A DNA stretch of 64,000 bases from Vanessa cardui. Its lineage: Eukaryota > Arthropoda > Insecta > Lepidoptera > Nymphalidae. The stretch is taken from contig NC_061143.1 in assembly GCF_905220365.1 (NCBI RefSeq), positions 2,542,001-2,606,000 on the forward strand. Reading direction: 5' to 3'. Under the pieces are notes generated by a model. The model was not told the origin of the DNA. It saw only the letters and a list, made by a program, of their open reading frames with translations, and did not search any database. The position numbers and the translations under genes were made by a program. Positions 1 through 9,598 of the stretch are shown one piece after another; the stretch's first letter is position 1, and every line of letters begins with the position of its first letter.

Positions 1-26
1 ATATAGAATAGTATTTATTTTTTGTG

Positions 27-77
27 ACGTCAACAGTCTAAATTTAAAGCGGATGAAACTACGAAGTATTGTAATTT
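27..77 (+). repeat. Short interspersed repeat fragment (copy of 32182-32231)
   Basis: The stretch starting ACGTCAACAGTCTAAATTT recurs at 32182-32231 with scattered differences. In both places it borders Helitron-like wording (ATGAAATTTGGTA at about 90-102 here). I take it as a decayed piece of a non-autonomous element; ends are not visible. Confidence 0.45.
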
Positions 78-170
78 GAAGTGATTAAAGATGAAATTTG
101 GTAAGAACGGTTCTGGAGAAGGATAAGAATTTTTATATTCACCCCTCCATGGGGGTAAGATTCTATGTTA

Positions 171-731
171 TACGTATAGTTGTATAAATATTGCCCAGGT
201 AAAGCCGTAAGTTTAGCTAATATTGAATATATATTTTTGACTTTATATATATTTCATAATAAAGGTTATAAGAGAGCTTAAGACACTAAAGCTGATTTTA
301 TACAGTCTAAGATCATTTCTAATTAATCTTTATTGTGCTCAATAAAAACTTTTATATTCCTTCCTTCTTTCTCTGCTTTATGATTGTTTTTTACTTACTT
401 AGTACAGTTTACTTAGTATAACTTTTTTATATCATTATTGATGTAAATATGTGACGAAACTGTACTTATATAAAAGCAATTTATTAAAAGCATCCCTAAG
501 GGAGTATCGAGCTCCAATACGTATGCTCCGGAACTGAGTCTCCCTATTGAGACAATAAATGAAGATTTAAATAAAGTTTTGAATCTAAAGTTATTCCTAA
601 ATATACTGTGGTATTATTATCAGTTACACATATATTACTATTGTTTAAAACTTTTGTAGTATGACAAAATAGGTACTGTTTATCTTACGTTATGAATTGG
701 GTAAGGAAACAATACTTATTATATATAATAA
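171..731. other. AT-rich stretch upstream of the LINE ORF1, with possible ORF1 debris
   Basis: No complete gene is visible. From about 489 to 593 there is a short open stretch in the same frame as the downstream ORF1, reading as a hydrophilic, Ser/Asn/Glu-rich segment. It may be the part of ORF1 that normally precedes the coiled coil, but stop codons lie between it and 732. The remainder shows only AT-rich sequence. Confidence 0.4.
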
Positions 732-1343
732 TATAAAGATAAATTCGATGATTTTAGCAATAAAATAAATAAATGTGAATCTGACATTAAAATACTGTCA
801 ACCAAGTGCTCAGAATTTGGCCAGCTTAAAACGGTAGTAGATTCAATACAGAAGGAAAATAATAATCGTGAGCAGTGGGCAAGAAAATCGAATATTGAAA
901 TATATGGTCTACCAGAGAGAAAGGATGAAAACTTAATATCCCTTGTGCAAAAAATAGCGGATAAGGCTGAATTCAAACTGAACTGTGATACGGATATTGA
1001 CTTTGTAACCAGAGTAGCTACCAAAAATAAAGAACATAAAAAAATTAAGCCCGTTATTATACGGTTCCTTTGCCGTTGGAAGAAAGATGAGTTTTTAGCG
1101 AGAGTAAGAAAATTAAAACTAAAAGGCTGTGATATTGGATTTACTTCTAATAATAACTATATTTATTTCAATGATCACTTAACAAGTTCCAATAAAGCTC
1201 TCCTGCAATCAGTGAAAAAAGCGGCTAAAGAAAAGGGATACAGATTCGTGTGGGTTAAGAACTGTTCTATAATGGCGCGTCGAAATGACTCTAGCTCTGT
1301 ATTGTATTTTACCGACTGTAATGATTTAAAAAAAATTGTTTAA
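732..1343 (+). CDS. LINE ORF1 protein, 5'-truncated, with FP25K-like C-terminal domain
   Basis: Open from just after a TAA at 729-731 to a TAA at 1341-1343, about 203 codons. No good ATG exists near the 5' end; a GTG at 945 is an unlikely start, so I treat the reading frame as the 3' part of a truncated ORF1. The first ~40 residues are rich in Lys, Asp, Ser and Leu and could form a coiled coil. The segment beginning REQWARKSNIEIYGLPE (about 870-920) followed by alternating basic and aromatic residues is the pattern of the baculovirus FP25K-like domain found in ORF1 of many lepidopteran non-LTR elements. Such ORF1 proteins bind the element RNA. The usual N-terminal zinc finger is not visible. 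It lies 289 bases upstream of ORF2. Domain assignment is from memory of the motif. Confidence 0.7.
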   Translation, partial: YKDKFDDFSNKINKCESDIKILSTKCSEFGQLKTVVDSIQKENNNREQWARKSNIEIYGLPERKDENLISLVQKIADKAEFKLNCDTDIDFVTRVATKNKEHKKIKPVIIRFLCRWKKDEFLARVRKLKLKGCDIGFTSNNNYIYFNDHLTSSNKALLQSVKKAAKEKGYRFVWVKNCSIMARRNDSSSVLYFTDCNDLKKIV

Positions 1344-1632
1344 GTATTATTCTATTAATGCATAAGTGCCTAATTAAGATAGTTTTTATTAAATTTTATT
1401 TGCATGTTGATCGAGACGGTGATATTTATTTGTATTTATTATTTTATTATAAGGTTTGTGTTTGTTTACTATATTATTTTTTTAACCAATCGAGCTTACA
1501 CTGGTGGACTTTGTTAATCAATGTAGAATTTATTTTTGGACATTTTAATGTATTCTTTAAGGGTCTTATTATTTTAATCTTAAACTGTGATTTTTATATC
1601 TTTATGTGTTATAATATTTTACCACGATCAAT
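1344..1632 (+). other. AT-rich spacer between LINE ORF1 and ORF2
   Basis: The spacer is T-rich and open in one frame (1358-1636), but the translation is Phe/Leu/Tyr low complexity and looks like chance. It probably acts only as the inter-ORF region of the element. Confidence 0.6.
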
Positions 1633-4488
1633 ATGAATCTTAATATATTTTACCAAAATGTTCGTGGATTGCGAACTAAAACCAATGCTTTTTTTAGGAA
1701 CTTAATACAGGAAGATTATGACATTATCTGTCTTAGTGAAACCTGGCTTCATGGTGATATTTTTAATGAGGAACTTTTCGACTCGCGCTACAGCGTATAC
1801 AGAAGCGATAGAGACTACATTGCGCATGGTAGTAAAATGGGTGGTGGTGTTTTAATTGCTGTAAAAGCTCACCTGTTAATAAGATCAACCGCCTCTCTCT
1901 CTCTACTAAATTCTGCAGCTGATGTAGTTAGGGTTTCTATGCCTCTGTCTTTGGAGCCATCCTCTGCATTACTTCATATACACTGTTGTTACGCACCTCA
2001 TGGTAAAAACCATTATGCAGCTTTGTGTGAATATTTTGAATTAGTCTCCGAAGACCTTCTATCAAATCCTAATGATATAATCCTAATTGTAGGCGATTTT
2101 AATGTTTCTACAGCGTCTTGGGTTCATGAAGGTTTATTTATGAAATTATCAAACTGCTATGAGGACGATATATTTATCAGTACTTTATATAATTTTCTTA
2201 ATTTTAATAATCTTAAACAATTCAACTGCGTTCCCAATAAGGATGATAGGTATCTCGATTTAATTATTAGCAATAGTGAGTGTCAAATATCTAAAATTTC
2301 TCCGTTAGTAGCTGAAGATAATTATCATCCTGCTTTGAATGTAAGGATTAATGTTACCACATCGAAGATTCTTCGTAGTGCCAATCGCGTTATACGCTTA
2401 TTTAGACAAGCGGATTATGAAGCTATTAACAAGGTATTAGAAAATATTGATTGGTTAGACTTATTAAATGATACTAATATATCTTCTTCAGTTGATATAT
2501 TTTATCAAACTATTAATACTGTTATCACAGACTTAATCCCGACAAAAACCATTAAATATGACAATAGATATCCATTTTGGTATTCCAAATCTTTAATTAA
2601 AGTCATAGCCGAAAAACTTAAGTTTCATCGCAAATGGAAGACATATGGCAGGTTATACGATTACGATACATTCAGTACATTACGTGAGCGTCAAAAGAGA
2701 GCACAAGTCACGTGTTATGACGATTATATTGCTGCATCCGAAAGAAAAATTAAAAGTAACAGCAGGTTTTTTTGGAGTTTTGTGAAGTCAAAACAGACAG
2801 CGAATGGTATTCCCGATACCCTAACTTACGGAAGTAGGACTGTTAGCGGAGGCACTGATATATGCGACACCTTCAATGAATATTTCAGTTCGGTTTTCAC
2901 CACGTCGAATGCTGGAGGTTCAAACAATCACCTAAAAGCTTTGTCTCTTAATAGCTTAAATATAGGATCAATAAGCATTTCACTGCAAGCTGTTAAGAAA
3001 TACCTCAAAAAGCTTGATGTTAATAAAGGCTATGGGCCAGATGGTTTGCCTCCTATATTTTTGAAGGAATGCTCTGAAACTCTTGCTATGCCCCTTTATT
3101 TATTATTTAACAAATCCTTAAACTTGGGGGAAATGCCTGCGCTGTGGAAGCGCTCATACGTTGTTCCCATATTGAAGTCTGGTGACAAACACGTTGTCCA
3201 AAATTACAGGCCCATATCTAAGCTTTGCACAATAGCAAAACTCTTTGAAAAAATAATATATGACACCATCTACCCTATGCTGAGACCTTTTATTATTAAA
3301 GAACAGCATGGCTTTATTGATAAAAGATCTACGGAAACTAATGTGACAGAATTAATCCACCGCGTCGTAACCAGTATGGACAGAGGATACCAGGTAGACG
3401 TTGTGTATACCGACTTCTCCAAAGCCTTCGATAAAATTTCACACTTCATTCTCGTTCGTAAATTGGAAGAGGTCGGTATACACGGTGATCTGCTTCGTTG
3501 GCTCTCTTCCTATTTATTAAATCGAAGTCAGGCGGTTGCGGTAAGAGGTTACTGCTCCTCATTTGTTCCGATTTCCTCAGGTGTTCCTCAGGGCTCTCAC
3601 CTCGGACCATTACTATTCAATTTATTTATTAACGATGTCCAGAGCATCATCAAGCATTCGACTACACTTTTGTATGCTGATGATATGAAAATATTTTTTG
3701 AGGTTGAATCACAATCTGACTGTTTGTATCTACAAGAAGACCTCAATAGATTATTTCAATATTGCTGTGATAACCAGTTACTTCTTAATATTGATAAATG
3801 CAATGTAATATCTTTTTCGAGAAGACGAAAACCGATAGAATTCGGCTATCACATAAATGGTAAAAGTCTAAGACGGGTATCCGAGGTGAGAGATTTGGGG
3901 ATATATCTTGACAGTAAACTCACATTTAATGCACATATCAACCATGCTGTTGCAAGGGCTTATCGGATGCTTGGATTTGTACTCAGGATTGGCAAAGACT
4001 TCAGAGGCTTAGAAACGTTAATTATTTTATATAATGCATATGTCCGCTCAATTCTCGAGTATGGGTCCGTGATCTGGAATCCTCAATATAATATCTACAC
4101 TGACAAGTTAGAGAAAGTTCAAAAAAAATTTGTTAAACACCTTGAGTTTAAAGTACAACAAAGTGCTTTCGATTCTTGTTCCTATAATTTATCACCTTTG
4201 GCCGACAGACGCATATTGAGAGATCAGGTTTTCTTATTTAAAGTTATAAGGAATCTAGTTGACTCCCCTTACCTTTTATATAACATAAATTTTAAATGTC
4301 CAAGACTAAGTTCTCGCCACCAGTGGCTATTTGATGTACCTACTACAAGAACCAAATTCACACAAAACAGTTTTATACTCCGATCTTGTAGGAACTATAA
4401 CAAATACTTTTCTAGTGTTGACTTATTTGTAACCTCACTAAATTATTTTAAAAAATTAATTAAACATGTTTTAGATAATCGTAATTAG
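1633..4488 (+). CDS. LINE ORF2: AP-type endonuclease plus reverse transcriptase (CR1/jockey-type)
   Basis: A 951-residue uninterrupted frame. The start ATG at 1633 is followed by the typical N-terminal endonuclease block FYQNVRGLRTK (residues 6-16). Further endonuclease motifs are LSETWL (34-39, catalytic Glu 36), VGDFN (153-157) and an Asp/His block DNYHPAL (229-235). The reverse transcriptase follows: YRPISKL (525-531), DFSKAFD (594-600), SSGVPQG (648-654) and the catalytic YADD at 681-684. The C-terminal ~200 residues are the conserved thumb-like extension. The protein would nick chromosomal DNA and prime cDNA synthesis from the element RNA. The length and domain order are complete for the CR1/jockey superfamily, with no frameshift or internal stop, so insertion is fairly recent or this family is young. 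Upstream ORF1 is truncated, so the copy as a whole may not be autonomous. The clade is not fixed without a tree. Confidence 0.93.
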   Translation: MNLNIFYQNVRGLRTKTNAFFRNLIQEDYDIICLSETWLHGDIFNEELFDSRYSVYRSDRDYIAHGSKMGGGVLIAVKAHLLIRSTASLSLLNSAADVVRVSMPLSLEPSSALLHIHCCYAPHGKNHYAALCEYFELVSEDLLSNPNDIILIVGDFNVSTASWVHEGLFMKLSNCYEDDIFISTLYNFLNFNNLKQFNCVPNKDDRYLDLIISNSECQISKISPLVAEDNYHPALNVRINVTTSKILRSANRVIRLFRQADYEAINKVLENIDWLDLLNDTNISSSVDIFYQTINTVITDLIPTKTIKYDNRYPFWYSKSLIKVIAEKLKFHRKWKTYGRLYDYDTFSTLRERQKRAQVTCYDDYIAASERKIKSNSRFFWSFVKSKQTANGIPDTLTYGSRTVSGGTDICDTFNEYFSSVFTTSNAGGSNNHLKALSLNSLNIGSISISLQAVKKYLKKLDVNKGYGPDGLPPIFLKECSETLAMPLYLLFNKSLNLGEMPALWKRSYVVPILKSGDKHVVQNYRPISKLCTIAKLFEKIIYDTIYPMLRPFIIKEQHGFIDKRSTETNVTELIHRVVTSMDRGYQVDVVYTDFSKAFDKISHFILVRKLEEVGIHGDLLRWLSSYLLNRSQAVAVRGYCSSFVPISSGVPQGSHLGPLLFNLFINDVQSIIKHSTTLLYADDMKIFFEVESQSDCLYLQEDLNRLFQYCCDNQLLLNIDKCNVISFSRRRKPIEFGYHINGKSLRRVSEVRDLGIYLDSKLTFNAHINHAVARAYRMLGFVLRIGKDFRGLETLIILYNAYVRSILEYGSVIWNPQYNIYTDKLEKVQKKFVKHLEFKVQQSAFDSCSYNLSPLADRRILRDQVFLFKVIRNLVDSPYLLYNINFKCPRLSSRHQWLFDVPTTRTKFTQNSFILRSCRNYNKYFSSVDLFVTSLNYFKKLIKHVLDNRN

Positions 4489-4939
4489 AGTTACTTTTAA
4501 AGAGGATGTAATTTGATGTATTTTATTTATTAATTTATTATTGTTAACATTATTTTATTTTGATTAAATGTTTTTCTCTTCAGATTTTATATAAGGTTAG
4601 ATTAGTTAATTAATATATTTAATTAAATTCATATCATTGTATTCAAATTGCTCTAATTCTGTATTATTTGTAAGTGGAAACTTAATTGGTATCTGTATTA
4701 TCTTTTTCAATCATATATCTGTGTATCATGTTACTGTTTGTTTCCCAAATAAATAAATATAAATATATATAAATATAAATATATATATAAGATGATTATT
4801 ATTATGGCTCAATATAGCTTCGATGTGATATCAATTTCATTATAATTATTAATTGTTAAATTTCACTTGAAATGTATACCTTCAGGCGATCTTCGAAATG
4901 GGCGTTATTTTCTTTTGGAAATTTACAAATAACAGTATC

Positions 4940-5157
4940 ACAATAACAGTGAGTATTGTTGTGTTCCGGTTTAAATGATGAGTAAGCCAGTGTAACTACA
5001 GGCACAAGGGACATAACATCTAAGTTCCCAAGGTAGTTGGCACATTGACGATGTAAAGAATAGTTGATATTTCTTACAGCGTCATTGTCTATGGGTGATA
5101 GTGACCACTTACCATCAGGTGGCCCACATTCTCGTCAGACAACCAATACCATAAAAA
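4940..5157 (+). mobile_element. SINE-like repeat, family D, partial
   Basis: It carries the family D wording: AGCCAGTGTAACTACAGGCA, then GGGACATAACATC, then CATTGTCTATGGGTGATAG, then ACCATCAGGTGGCCCA, ending in ACCATAAAAAATA. Related copies lie at 13818, 31433, 38351, 44061, 48298 and 51248. The 5' head (GGTGGTAGGGCTTTGTGC) is absent here. No coding capacity. Confidence 0.7.
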
Positions 5158-5716
5158 ATATTTGAAATGAATAATTAATTTTACGCATAAAGTTTGAATG
5201 ATATTCCATTTTCAAAATTTATTTCGATATTCGATAATATGTAATTTTCGTCCAAATTCGAAATACACAATATTTATGGATCTCGTATGTAAATCGATTA
5301 TATTTTTGTATGAAATTATATAGTGTTAAATTGAAGTTATATTTGAATCAATTTAATCATACGTTATAAAGCAAATATCACGTGTTGGTTACCTTTTTAA
5401 AAATTCAAAAAAAAAAAGAGAAAGCTCCAATTATTAATGAGATCGAGTTTTGATTTCCGTTAAAAACTTGATTTTGGTTTTAAAAAGTCTTTTAAAAATT
5501 TACGTATGTGGTTATTATGGTTTTTTTACTTCAATTATTTCATAAATAACGAAGATATGATAATAAAAAACCACTCATTATCAATATGTAGGTATCACAT
5601 AATCAAACTTAAAAAAACACTTAAGACTGTATGTTATCGGAAAATTATATTTCCGATTCTGATATGAATGTATCCCATTTGTGTTACATATAATATATGT
5701 ATGTATAAATTAAGTT
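5158..5716. other. No gene seen; AT-rich
   Basis: Only A and T tracts (for example the A run near 5408-5417). I see no repeat end, ORF or structure worth naming. Confidence 0.6.
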
Positions 5717-5724
5717 TAATTGAC

Positions 5725-5965
5725 GACCTCCGTGGTCGGGTGGTGTGTACACCGGTTTTCAAGGGTACGCCACTCCGCGTTCCGGGTTCGATTCCCGGCC
5801 GAGTCAATGTAGATTATCATTAGTTTTCTATGTTGTCTTGGATCTGGGTGTTTGTGGTACCGTCGCTACTTCTGATTTTCAATAACACAAGTGCTTTAGC
5901 TACTTACATTGGGATCAGAGTAATGTATGTGATGTTGTCTCCTATTTATTTTTATTTTAATTATA
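5725..5965 (+). mobile_element. tRNA-derived SINE, family A, full length with 8-bp target duplication
   Basis: The head has a Pol III box A-like TGGTCGGGTGG (5733-5743) and a perfect box B GGTTCGATTCC (5785-5795), so it derives from a tRNA. The body then runs through TTGTGGTACCGTCGCTACTT and AGTGCTTTAGCTACTTACAT, ending near GTATGTGATGTTGTC and a T-rich tail. TAATTGAC occurs at 5717-5724 and again at 5966-5973, a clean target-site duplication. Other copies are at 7344, 25266, 37812, 47265, 50649 and 63816. It is mobilised in trans by a LINE. Confidence 0.85.
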
Positions 5966-5973
5966 TAATTGAC

Positions 5974-7019
5974 CAATTATTATCTTTATAAAGTATAAAA
6001 CAATATTCCTTCTCGTTGTTTGTTCTTATTTGTGCAAACTTGTACATTTAGAATGTATATAAGTAAAGCGTTTCTGTGAGAATCTTCCATATCTCATTCG
6101 TGAAATGTTAACTAATTCGCAGTCATTGCCATTTTGATACGTGTCTTTTACATTTCATAATTATTTAAGTCACTGCCGAATATCACATTCTAATATTTCA
6201 CGGACGTGTTGTGAGGTGAGTTTCGAATTTCTTGTTACAGAATAACCCTACATATCAATTTGTATTATTGAACAGTAACGACGACAGCTTGTGAGCAGCG
6301 GAGTAAACTTGTCTGAAAACGTAATAAGTCAAAGGATCGACGTCAAACTGTATTATATATAAAACCTTTAATGAAAAAAATCAAAAACGAGTTATGTCTC
6401 ATTATCATGTGTATTTTCTGTTGCTCTCAAAACTGTTTTTTTTTTTAATATTCTTGGGTAATCAAGTGTTGATGTGTTACAAAAATATTATCGAATTTAA
6501 TAAGCTGATTCAAGTTTAAATCTTTGCTAAGAATACGCTATTAAAACTTTTTTTTTTAATTCAGTACCAAGGAGGTTCTCATACGAAAGACATGTTTTTT
6601 TCCGTTTGCATAGTTAATGATACGGAACCTTTCGTGCACGAATTCTTTCCGCACTTGGCGGGTTTTTTCAAGTTATTATCAACTTGTAACCAAAGTTAAG
6701 AATTCGTTAAATCGTGATACAAACATCTGAAGGCAAATTTCTCGTTTGTAATACCGGTGTGTTTTCGATCTGCCTGAATATAATTGGGCCTCTTCAACAA
6801 ATCTTCATATTAAACTTTGAATGACTGATGAAATGACTTAAGTTCTAAAGTTATAAGGGCGTATTCTTCCTTAGAATATAAGCATACTTAGAAGTGGCAT
6901 TTCGATGCAATATTTTCATCAATAATGGGGTTGAAATGAGATGTCAAAGTCAAAAATAGAATTTGTTTTCTTAACTAAAAATAGAAGTGATTACACTTTC
7001 TTATTGATAGTCAAAAAAT
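5974..7019. other. AT-rich stretch with one lepidopteran repeat scrap
   Basis: No gene. At 6618-6667 the wording GATACGGAACCTTTCGTGCA followed by CGCACTTGGCGGGTTTTTT resembles a dispersed lepidopteran repeat I recall, but I cannot place its family. T tracts lie at 6429-6440 and 6549-6558. Confidence 0.4.
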
Positions 7020-7020
7020 C

Positions 7021-7105
7021 TACCACCGGTTCGGAATTTAACACCTCAGACAGAGAGAGAGAGAGAGACTAAGAAAAATCGGCGAATGAAACTCAGCGGG
7101 ATCGA
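7021..7105 (-). repeat. LINE 3'-end fragment with (GA)n expansion
   Basis: ACCACCGGTTCGGAA followed, after a GA run at about 7050-7067, by CGGCGAATGAAACTCAGC is the reverse-strand wording shared with the family C/J LINE 3' ends (for example 43345-43425). It is short and degenerate. Confidence 0.5.
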
Positions 7106-7137
7106 CTTTTTATTCTTGATGTGTGGGATGAAACAAA

Positions 7138-7245
7138 AATACAATTAACTTTTATAAATGCGAAAGTAACTCTGTTTCTTTTGGCGTTTGAATCGCAGAA
7201 CCGAATCAAATGAAATTTGGTGCATACATTTAGATTTTATTTTAG
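7138..7245 (+). mobile_element. Helitron-like fragment, family E (5' part)
   Basis: TATAAATGCGAAAGTAACTC, then ACCGAATCAAATGAAATTTG, is the 5' half of the family E non-autonomous element seen complete at 15403-15596. The 3' CTAG end is missing. Confidence 0.55.
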
Positions 7246-7343
7246 TTTAGTCTCAATAATCTCTACAAATGTAAAAAGGGGTGTAGAAGTTTGTATGTGT
7301 AAACTGGTTGGGTAAGTGCCATATAAGGACATATAATTTATTC

Positions 7344-7462
7344 GATCACCGTGGTCGAGTAGTGTGTGCGCCGGTTTTCATGGGTACGCCACTCCGAGGT
7401 CCCAGGTTCAATTACAATGTCTTGGGTTTGGGTGTTTGCGGTACCGTCGTGACTTCTGTTAT
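7344..7462 (+). mobile_element. tRNA-derived SINE, family A, internally deleted
   Basis: The head with CCGTGGTCGAGTAGTGTGTG and the tail TTGCGGTACCGTCGTGACTT are joined after loss of the middle. The box B region has become AGGTTCAATTACAA. A 62-codon ORF here (7308-7496) is a by-product of the repeat. Confidence 0.7.
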
Positions 7463-7739
7463 TTATTACTATTATTCTATTACTAAGCAGTACTAGTAAG
7501 AAATTTTGTACTTCAGATTATAGATTTTGTGTCTCAGTAATTATAGGCACAAAGGACATCTTAGTTTAACTTGTATTATTATCTGTTGAACAAAAAAATA
7601 ACTACCAAGTTTCCAAACCAGTGGTAGCTAAAATTTAATATAGTTATTAAATGATGATTAAAAATTGTTTGTCAAAACCTACTCGTATAAAATATATTTT
7701 GATTCGATATAATGAACAAACAAAGAAAAAAAACAAACA

Positions 7740-7890
7740 AAAAAATACCCGCTGTTTCTTTCGTTGGTTCTTCTCAGGTCAGGGTATTTTCTTTTCCAAA
7801 CCGGTGGTACTGTTTTAATTGACCATCAATAAGAAAGTGTAATATTTTTATATTGAATAAAGATATTTGAGTTTTGAGTTTGAGTTTTAA
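7740..7890 (+). mobile_element. LINE 3' UTR fragment, family J
   Basis: GGTTCTTCTCAGGTCAGGGT, AAACCGGTGGTACTG, then a TTGAATAAAGATATTTGAG tail with TTTGAG repeats. The same end occurs at 45490-45660 and, reversed, at 43345-43425. It looks like a 5'-truncated LINE copy with an AATAAA signal near its end. Confidence 0.6.
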
Positions 7891-9075
7891 AGTCGGTGTT
7901 ACATTGGTGATGTAATTAATGATTGATATTTCTAGCAGCGCTCTATATATATAACTGTCAACTGATATGGCAAACTATAAGGAAATAATATATAATACAA
8001 GTTTTATTCGAATAAAATGTTATGCCATTTCAATTTTAATTTAGTCTGTGTACAGTAGGCATAAAACGTGGAACGACACGGATATTTAGGAGCGACATAA
8101 TTTTACAGATTTAATTTCGTAATGTAACGACTTCGTATAAGCAGCATAGTAAAAACCTTTGGATTCTGCAATCATTTTCCTTTGAGAATTGTGATATTTC
8201 AATGTACTTTTTGATGACATAGATTATTTTTGATCTCATGATTTATAAATCGGTTATTCTATCATTTAAATCAATACTAGTAACTACCCGCGGTTTAGCT
8301 CGCTTTTTGGGTTGGTTGTCAAAGATGTCACCACAGGTGGCATTTATGCCACTGTATAAAGTAGTCCGCAAAGTTACACAAAAAAATGTCTCTTTATCGA
8401 GACGTATTTTTGATTCATCGAGTTTTAAATGGCAATTATTTTAAAGAACTCAAAATACTGTAAAACCTTCGTAATCAAAATTTTATAAGTAAACCATATA
8501 CTATAAATATATATGAAAGCTTGCCGGTGAAAGTCAAAAATCAAAAAAACCGTTCCATTTTTGAGTTTTGTAATTTATGTCTTGAGTTACAGTTATAATC
8601 GAATTTTTATGCATTTTCGATTTGCTCGAGTTCTTTTTTTTAAACTTTTATTAATTATAATTAAAACTTATATTACTTAATAATAATGAAAGGCTTTTAT
8701 TTTTGATTTTATGTGTTTTTTAAAAAGGTTTATTTATACTTTTTCATATTATGACCATTCCACTTATTTATACCTTTAATTCATTCATTTAAATACCTGG
8801 GGTTTTTGAATGAATGAATAAAAATTGGGCGATTTCAAATTGATATTAGCTAAGTTTTAGTTTTATGCGACAAGTCTGAAGTCCAGCGAAGATCTGTTAT
8901 TTTTCTTAAAAATATAAAATGTATAAAAATATAATGTAAAAAAGGCATGTTCAACTGTGAGCACGTGAAGGTTGTGAATTATATAAAAAAAGTTTTATAC
9001 ATCAAAAAAATATATAAATTTCATTAAAAACATAACTCAAAGTTCAGATTTACCATCGTGATAATCTAATATGGA
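7891..9075. other. Mostly featureless; one Helitron-like end
   Basis: At 8277-8310 the wording ACTAGTAACTACCCGCGGTT is the reversed 3' end of a family E-type Helitron; the rest of that element is not recognisable. The 68-codon ORF at 8238-8444 overlaps it and is probably chance. The remainder is AT-rich. Confidence 0.45.
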
Positions 9076-9089
9076 TGACCTTTAACTTG
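9076..9089. repeat. 14-bp target-site duplication, left
   Basis: TGACCTTTAACTTG is repeated exactly at 9404-9417, bracketing the Penelope-like fragment between them. Confidence 0.75.
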
Positions 9090-9403
9090 AAATAAAACTA
9101 GCTATAACGGATTTGAATCGCGTATATTAATTATTTTTAACATCCCGACGTTTCGAGCACTTTACAGCGTTCGTGGTCACGGGTAGACTGCCGGCGAATT
9201 TGATTTGATGTTTCCAGTCCGTACTGGTTCACATAATGTTGTCTTAAAATTTCGCGATTACACATTGAAATAAAACTAGCTATAACGGATTTGAATTGCG
9301 TATATTAATTATTTTTAAGATCCCGACGTTTCGAGCACTTTACAGCGTTCGGGTAGTCTACCCGTTACCACGAAAAGCTGGACAAATTTAAGACAACATT
9401 ATG
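9090..9403 (-). mobile_element. Penelope-like element fragment: two tandem 87-bp units
   Basis: Two units, 9087-9173 and 9265-9351, are nearly identical and lie in direct orientation 178 bp apart. Each contains ATCCCGACGTTTCGAGCACT, the kind of terminal wording I associate with Penelope-like elements. On the minus strand this reads CTGTAAAGTGCTCGAAACGT, which resembles a degenerate hammerhead core (CUGAUGA ... GAAAC). A 16-bp inverted pair, CACATAATGTTGTCTT at 9230-9245 and its complement at 9390-9405, links the two halves. Partial tandem repeats, 5' truncation and a long target duplication all fit Penelope biology. No coding sequence remains. Confidence 0.55.
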
Positions 9404-9417
9404 TGACCTTTAACTTG
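9404..9417. repeat. 14-bp target-site duplication, right
   Basis: Exact copy of 9076-9089. Confidence 0.75.
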
Positions 9418-9598
9418 TCCGGTGACCGGTGACGTTACTTCCTGGACTCAGTTTTCGTTCAACGATAATATAACGACAAATATATACACATGAGATGGGT
9501 AAGACATGATGATATAGAAGGCGTCATACCGTTTGTCGTCACGGCATAAAAATCGACCATAGTCTTAAACTTACTTAATAATTTAGGAAAATTTGCAA

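Larger units (their letters stand above)
732..4790 (+). mobile_element. Non-LTR retrotransposon (CR1/jockey-type LINE), 5'-truncated
   Basis: The element includes ORF1, ORF2 and an AT-rich 3' UTR (4489-4745), and ends in an imperfect AAATA/TATA-rich simple-repeat tail at about 4747-4790 rather than a long poly(A). Such short-repeat tails suit CR1-group elements. The 5' boundary is uncertain: ORF1 is open only from 732, but in-frame debris reaches 489. I could not find a target-site duplication. Confidence 0.8.

Noticed and set aside
719..1024. Reverse ORF opposite LINE ORF1
   Set aside because: Shadow of the coding strand.
1358..1636. 92-codon ORF between the LINE ORFs
   Set aside because: Phe/Leu/Tyr low complexity from a T-rich spacer.
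5785..5795. Possible tRNA gene
   Set aside because: Box A and B are present, but the sequence recurs seven times with a common non-tRNA body and does not fold as a functional tRNA, so it is a SINE head. The same holds for the family B heads.
9087..9351. The two 87-bp units as LTRs
   Set aside because: They are too short, lack TG...CA ends, and the 14-bp duplication lies outside; a Penelope-like arrangement fits better.
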